Program-made: the position numbers and the translations under genes
Part shown: positions 63,437-64,000 of the stretch, one piece after another
How positions within the stretch are numbered: the stretch's first letter is position 1
Layout of the letters: each line of letters opens with the position of its first letter
Source of the DNA: Sphingobium phenoxybenzoativorans
Lineage (GTDB): Bacteria; Pseudomonadota; Alphaproteobacteria; Sphingomonadales; Sphingomonadaceae
Length of the DNA: 64,000 bases
Assembly (NCBI RefSeq): GCF_001757355.1
Contig: NZ_MINO01000003.1
Location: 110,421-174,420, forward strand
Direction of reading: 5' to 3'
Notes under the pieces: model-generated
The model's input: the letters and a program-made list of their open reading frames with translations, nothing else
What the model was told of the DNA's origin: nothing
Database searches by the model: none

Positions 63437-64000
63437 TCACACCGCCAGCGCAACGACCTTTCGCGCCGCCAGAACAACGGGCAGGTCGATCATGCGCCCG
63501 TCTAGCGTGATGACGTTTGCGCCCTGCGCATTGTCCCAGGCCGCCAGAACGCGCCGCGCCCGGTCAACTTCCGCCGCGCCGGGTGAAAAGCCGCCATTGA
63601 CCGGACCAATCTGCGCCGGATGGATGCACAGCGCGCCGGTCATGCCAATGGCCTTTGCCGCCGCTATCGCATCCGCCCAGGCAGCTTCGTCCTTGATCGT
63701 CGCTATGGAAATCGGCAGCCCTATCGCCATCTGCCCCCGCACCGCCGCCGCCAAGGCGATCTGGCGGCAGGGAAGGTCGAGGCATTGCGGCGATGGCGGC
63801 ACGCCCAACGCCAGCGAGAAATCCTCGGTCCCCAGGGCAAGCCCGATCACGCCCGGCACGGCTGCAATCGCGTCGATCTGGCGCAAGCCCGCCGGACTTT
63901 CGATCAGAGCGATCAGGCCCGGCGCCGCCTCCAGCCCACGCTCCCCGGCCAGTTCCCGGACCATTTCTCCGATCACCCCCAGCCGCGCGGCGTCCTCCAC
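63437..64000 (-). CDS. HpcH/HpaI-family aldolase/citrate lyase beta-subunit-like protein (partial)
   Basis: The visible 187 residues are the C-terminal part of a CitE/malyl-CoA-lyase-like TIM barrel; the N terminus lies beyond the right edge. LIALIESPAGLRQIDAIAAV carries the metal-binding Glu, LALGTEDFSLALGV the second acidic ligand, and GALCIHPAQIGPVNGGFSPG the CoA-binding block. These enzymes cleave citramalyl-CoA, malyl-CoA, 3-hydroxy-3-methylglutaryl-like or related esters. Substrate undetermined. Confidence 0.88.
   Translation of the reverse strand: MEDAARLGVIGEMVRELAGERGLEAAPGLIALIESPAGLRQIDAIAAVPGVIGLALGTEDFSLALGVPPSPQCLDLPCRQIALAAAVRGQMAIGLPISIATIKDEAAWADAIAAAKAIGMTGALCIHPAQIGPVNGGFSPGAAEVDRARRVLAAWDNAQGANVITLDGRMIDLPVVLAARKVVALAV

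Noticed and set aside
1..64000. CRISPR arrays, rRNA genes, prophage structural genes, complete insertion sequences
   Set aside because: Looked for regularly spaced repeats, rRNA-like sequence, transposase motifs and phage modules; none found.

Overview
This window looks like chromosomal DNA of a sphingomonad (Sphingobium, Sphingomonas or Novosphingobium type, Alphaproteobacteria). The evidence is high GC with strong GC3, three TonB-dependent receptors in 64 kb, a tRNA-Glu fragment of alphaproteobacterial type, and many short catabolic operons with overlapping ATGA junctions. No plasmid or phage backbone is visible. The one mobile-element signature is a tyrosine integrase beside a tRNA-Glu fragment.

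Layout. 0-2.8 kb: end of an M23 peptidase, a VOC protein, a tyrosine integrase and a 45-bp tRNA-Glu 3' fragment that reads as an attachment-site junction. 3.5-5.6 kb: an RND efflux adaptor, a permease cut off after about 254 residues, then scraps of an SDR gene and of an NhaA-like gene (a graveyard junction). 5.6-10.4 kb: a bacterial NHEJ pair (ku, ligD), a phospholipid-methyltransferase-like gene and a flavodoxin-like reductase. 10.7-20 kb: a complete histidine-utilisation locus of the HutF/HutG five-step type (hutI-[PhyH dioxygenase]-hutH-hutG-hutU on the minus strand, hutF-hutC on the plus strand), followed by an isopenicillin-N-synthase-like oxygenase.

20-36 kb is the most interesting stretch: a CaiB/BaiF CoA-transferase, HMG-CoA-lyase-like enzyme, isochorismatase-like amidase, two PuuE-like 'polysaccharide deacetylases', GntR regulator, LeuCD-like hydratase, TonB receptor, cupin protein, ureidoglycolate-lyase-like protein, MFS transporter, methyltransferase, a 98-residue orphan, VOC protein and pirin. 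Read together, the enzymes could open a cyclic imide or ureide, remove the half-amide nitrogen, hydrate the resulting maleate-type diacid, activate it with CoA and split it. A near-identical 16-bp motif lies in both divergent promoter regions of the cluster.

36-46 kb: a 5-oxoproline locus (DUF969/DUF979 transporter, winged-helix regulator, fused 5-oxoprolinase, TonB receptor, Tat-exported M20 peptidase), then a DHA2-type MFS pump. 48-53 kb: an OafA/SGNH acyltransferase, a DOPA-dioxygenase-like protein, and a LysR regulator divergent from scoAB (3-oxoacid CoA-transferase), closed by a strong hairpin terminator. 53-62.5 kb: a Fec-type surface-signalling system (ECF sigma, FecR, STN-domain TonB receptor) whose receptor is in an operon with a penicillin-acylase-family hydrolase, followed by an MHS-family symporter and a CRTAC1-like VCBS protein. 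The window ends in a small protein and a truncated CitE-like lyase. The recurring theme is uptake and opening of cyclic amides, imides and N-acyl compounds feeding central CoA metabolism.
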